Shown in pieces: positions 6,142 to 6,709 of a stretch of DNA of 6,709 bases. Numbering within the stretch: the first letter of the stretch is position 1; each line of letters starts with the position of its first letter. The stretch is from Paludibacteraceae bacterium. Its GTDB lineage: Bacteria > Bacteroidota > Bacteroidia > Bacteroidales > Paludibacteraceae. Made by a program: the position numbers and the translations under genes. Where the stretch lies: the NCBI GenBank assembly GCA_947471245.1, contig CANIXM010000113.1, positions 1-6,709 of the forward strand, read 5' to 3'. Below the pieces are notes generated by a model. That model was not told the origin of the DNA, searched no databases, and worked only from the letters and a program-made list of their open reading frames with translations.

Positions 6142-6450
6142 TTACTGGTGATTTTTGTTGAAAAACTGAGTAAGGAGTATTTCTGCTTGTTCCCAGTTGG
6201 TTTTGTTGATGCAGTATTTGATGTATGGTGGATTTATTTCTCCTTGAATTAAGCCTGCATTTTTTAATTCTTTTAAATGTTCGGAAAGTGTGGAACGTGC
6301 TATAGGTAACTCCTCTGCCATATCACCGCTGTAACAGCATTTGTCTGTGTTTATCGATAAATAGTTTAAGATGAATATTCTAGCAGGGTGAGATAATGCT
6401 TTGGCAAATCTAGCTATTTGTTCTTGTTCGTCTGTATAGTTTTTGTTCAT
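6142..6450 (-). CDS. arsR: ArsR/SmtB-family metalloregulatory repressor
   Basis: From the ATG at 6450 this is a 102-residue winged-helix repressor, normal for the family. The frame is open farther upstream to an ATG at 6489, but that start would place the operator inside the gene and add 13 residues without family similarity, so MNKNYTDEQEQ is the better N-terminus. Residues about 12-30 (ARFAKALSHPARIFILNYL) are the dimerisation helix region. SGDMAEELPIARSTLSEHLK (41-60) holds the helix-turn-helix, followed by the wing. Candidate As(III) ligands are the adjacent pair Cys38-Cys39 and Cys80 (IKYC). The classical CxCxxC of R773-type ArsR is absent. A palindromic operator lies 17 bases upstream, which implies autorepression. 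The SGD..EELPIA.STLSEHLKELK..GLIQG pattern is typical of Bacteroidota ArsR proteins. Confidence 0.9.
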   Translation of the reverse strand: MNKNYTDEQEQIARFAKALSHPARIFILNYLSINTDKCCYSGDMAEELPIARSTLSEHLKELKNAGLIQGEINPPYIKYCINKTNWEQAEILLTQFFNKNHQ

Positions 6451-6467
6451 TTGAATAAATGTTTTGT

Positions 6468-6487
6468 GTTTCGTCGAAATACGAAAC
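6468..6487. promoter_or_regulatory. ArsR-type operator upstream of arsR
   Basis: GTTTCGT (6468-6474) and ACGAAAC (6481-6487) are perfect inverted arms around a 6-base spacer, CGAAAT. The pairing extends one base outward on each side (T6467/A6488). The site lies 17 bases before the chosen arsR start and immediately downstream of a -7 box on the minus strand, so it covers the expected transcription start. Its twin at 4682-4701 shares both arms and the spacing. Confidence 0.82.
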
Positions 6488-6494
6488 AAAGATA
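6487..6494 (-). promoter_or_regulatory. Bacteroidota-type -7 promoter element of arsR
   Basis: On the minus strand these bases read TATCTTTG, an exact match to the TAnnTTTG -7 consensus of the main sigma factor in Bacteroidota. No clear TTG-type -33 element is found at the usual 19-base spacing. The box overlaps the operator by one base, so a bound repressor would block RNA polymerase. Confidence 0.65.
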
Positions 6495-6510
6495 GTGTAA
6501 AAAATTTGGC

Positions 6511-6536
6511 TAGAATGAGTTTTTACTCAAATTCTA
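6511..6536 (-). terminator. Weak hairpin, possible terminator of the upstream regulator gene
   Basis: TAGAATGAGT (6511-6520) pairs with ACTCA (6525-6529) and TTCTA (6532-6536), giving two 5-bp helices split by a 2-base bulge and closed by a TTTT loop. On the minus strand it lies 11 bases after the stop of the winged-helix gene and is followed within 6 bases by a T6 run. The stem is A+T-rich, so termination would be modest. It would separate that gene from the arsR promoter. Confidence 0.4.
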
Positions 6537-6547
6537 ATCATTTTAGT

Positions 6548-6709
6548 TTATTTGGATTCAAAATAACTCTTTATTGCCTCTACATAAGCTGCAAAAGCGG
6601 CTGTACCTTCAGGTGTAATGCTACAAACAGTACGTGTGCGTTTACCTAGAAATCCTTTCACTATTTTCAGGTATCCGGCTTCACTCAATTTTTCAAGCTG
6701 TACGCTAAT
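6548..6709 (-). CDS. C-terminal part of a winged-helix transcriptional regulator (HTH_34 type; 5' end outside window)
   Basis: The minus-strand frame is open from the window edge to a TAA at 6548-6550 and gives 53 residues starting ISVQLEKLSEAGYLKI and ending YVEAIKSYFESK. The order is recognition helix and its end (QLEKLSEAGYL), a basic wing (KGFLGKRTRT), the TPEG turn and a C-terminal helix. It matches the small winged-helix DNA-binding proteins (HTH_34, MarR-like fold) that consist of little more than one winged helix. The N-terminus and start are missing. It is on the same strand as arsR, 97 bases upstream, with a weak hairpin and the arsR promoter between them, so it is probably a separate unit. 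Its target cannot be told from here. Confidence 0.78.
   Translation of the reverse strand: MSVQLEKLSEAGYLKIVKGFLGKRTRTVCSITPEGTAAFAAYVEAIKSYFESK

Noticed and set aside
6511..6536. Hairpin as a further ArsR operator
   Set aside because: Its arms do not resemble GTTTCGT/ACGAAAC. It is better explained as a weak terminator of the upstream gene.
1..6709. CRISPR array, tRNA, rRNA or intact insertion sequence
   Set aside because: I saw no regularly spaced repeats, cloverleaf, rRNA signature or transposase reading frame on either strand.

Overview
The window looks like chromosomal DNA from a member of the Bacteroidota. The DNA is A+T-rich and the starts have no clear Shine-Dalgarno sequence. One gene ends in a type IX secretion (T9SS) sorting domain. 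A TAnnTTTG-type -7 promoter element precedes arsR, and most of the protein families here are common in that phylum. I cannot name the species.

Layout. The left half is on the plus strand: the tail of a DUF1016/YhcG-type nuclease-like protein (1-193), a spacer with a near-perfect dispersed-type palindrome (318-344), a DUF1697 protein (418-954), and a large secreted right-handed beta-helix protein with a T9SS type A C-terminal domain (1064-2935). This ends at a strong hairpin terminator (2958-2993). The right half is on the minus strand and converges on the same terminator. From right to left it holds the tail of a winged-helix regulator (6548-6709), an ArsR-family repressor, a small CxxC thioredoxin-like protein, an exported ArsF-like thioredoxin-fold protein, an ArsG-like CcdA/DsbD-type membrane protein, a TPFCSCS-motif permease (DUF318/ArsP family), and a cysteine-rich DGC-domain putative zinc-binding protein.

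How the genes may work together. arsR through the DGC gene form a compact same-strand cluster resembling the arsEFG-type organoarsenical modules of Bacteroidota. The three middle proteins could pass thiol electrons from the cytoplasm (thioredoxin-like protein) through the membrane (ArsG-like, one Cys-Pro pair in each half) to an exported CxxC protein (ArsF-like). The ArsP-like permease would export trivalent organoarsenicals. No arsenate reductase, ArsB or Acr3 is visible, so the substrate is more likely organic arsenic or another thiophilic toxicant than arsenate.

Regulation visible in the sequence. A 20-bp inverted repeat, GTTTCGT-N6-ACGAAAC, lies just upstream of arsR, next to a good -7 box. 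A second copy with the same arms and spacing lies in the 133-base gap between the ArsG-like gene and the permease. This suggests that the repressor controls two promoters in one cluster and splits it into a redox half and an export half.

Evolution visible in the sequence. Just downstream of the DGC gene is a 30-codon remnant of the C-terminus of a second, diverged permease (2998-3090, minus). It differs from the intact gene mostly at synonymous sites, and its break point touches a 9-bp direct repeat. It looks like a scar of cassette loss or replacement.
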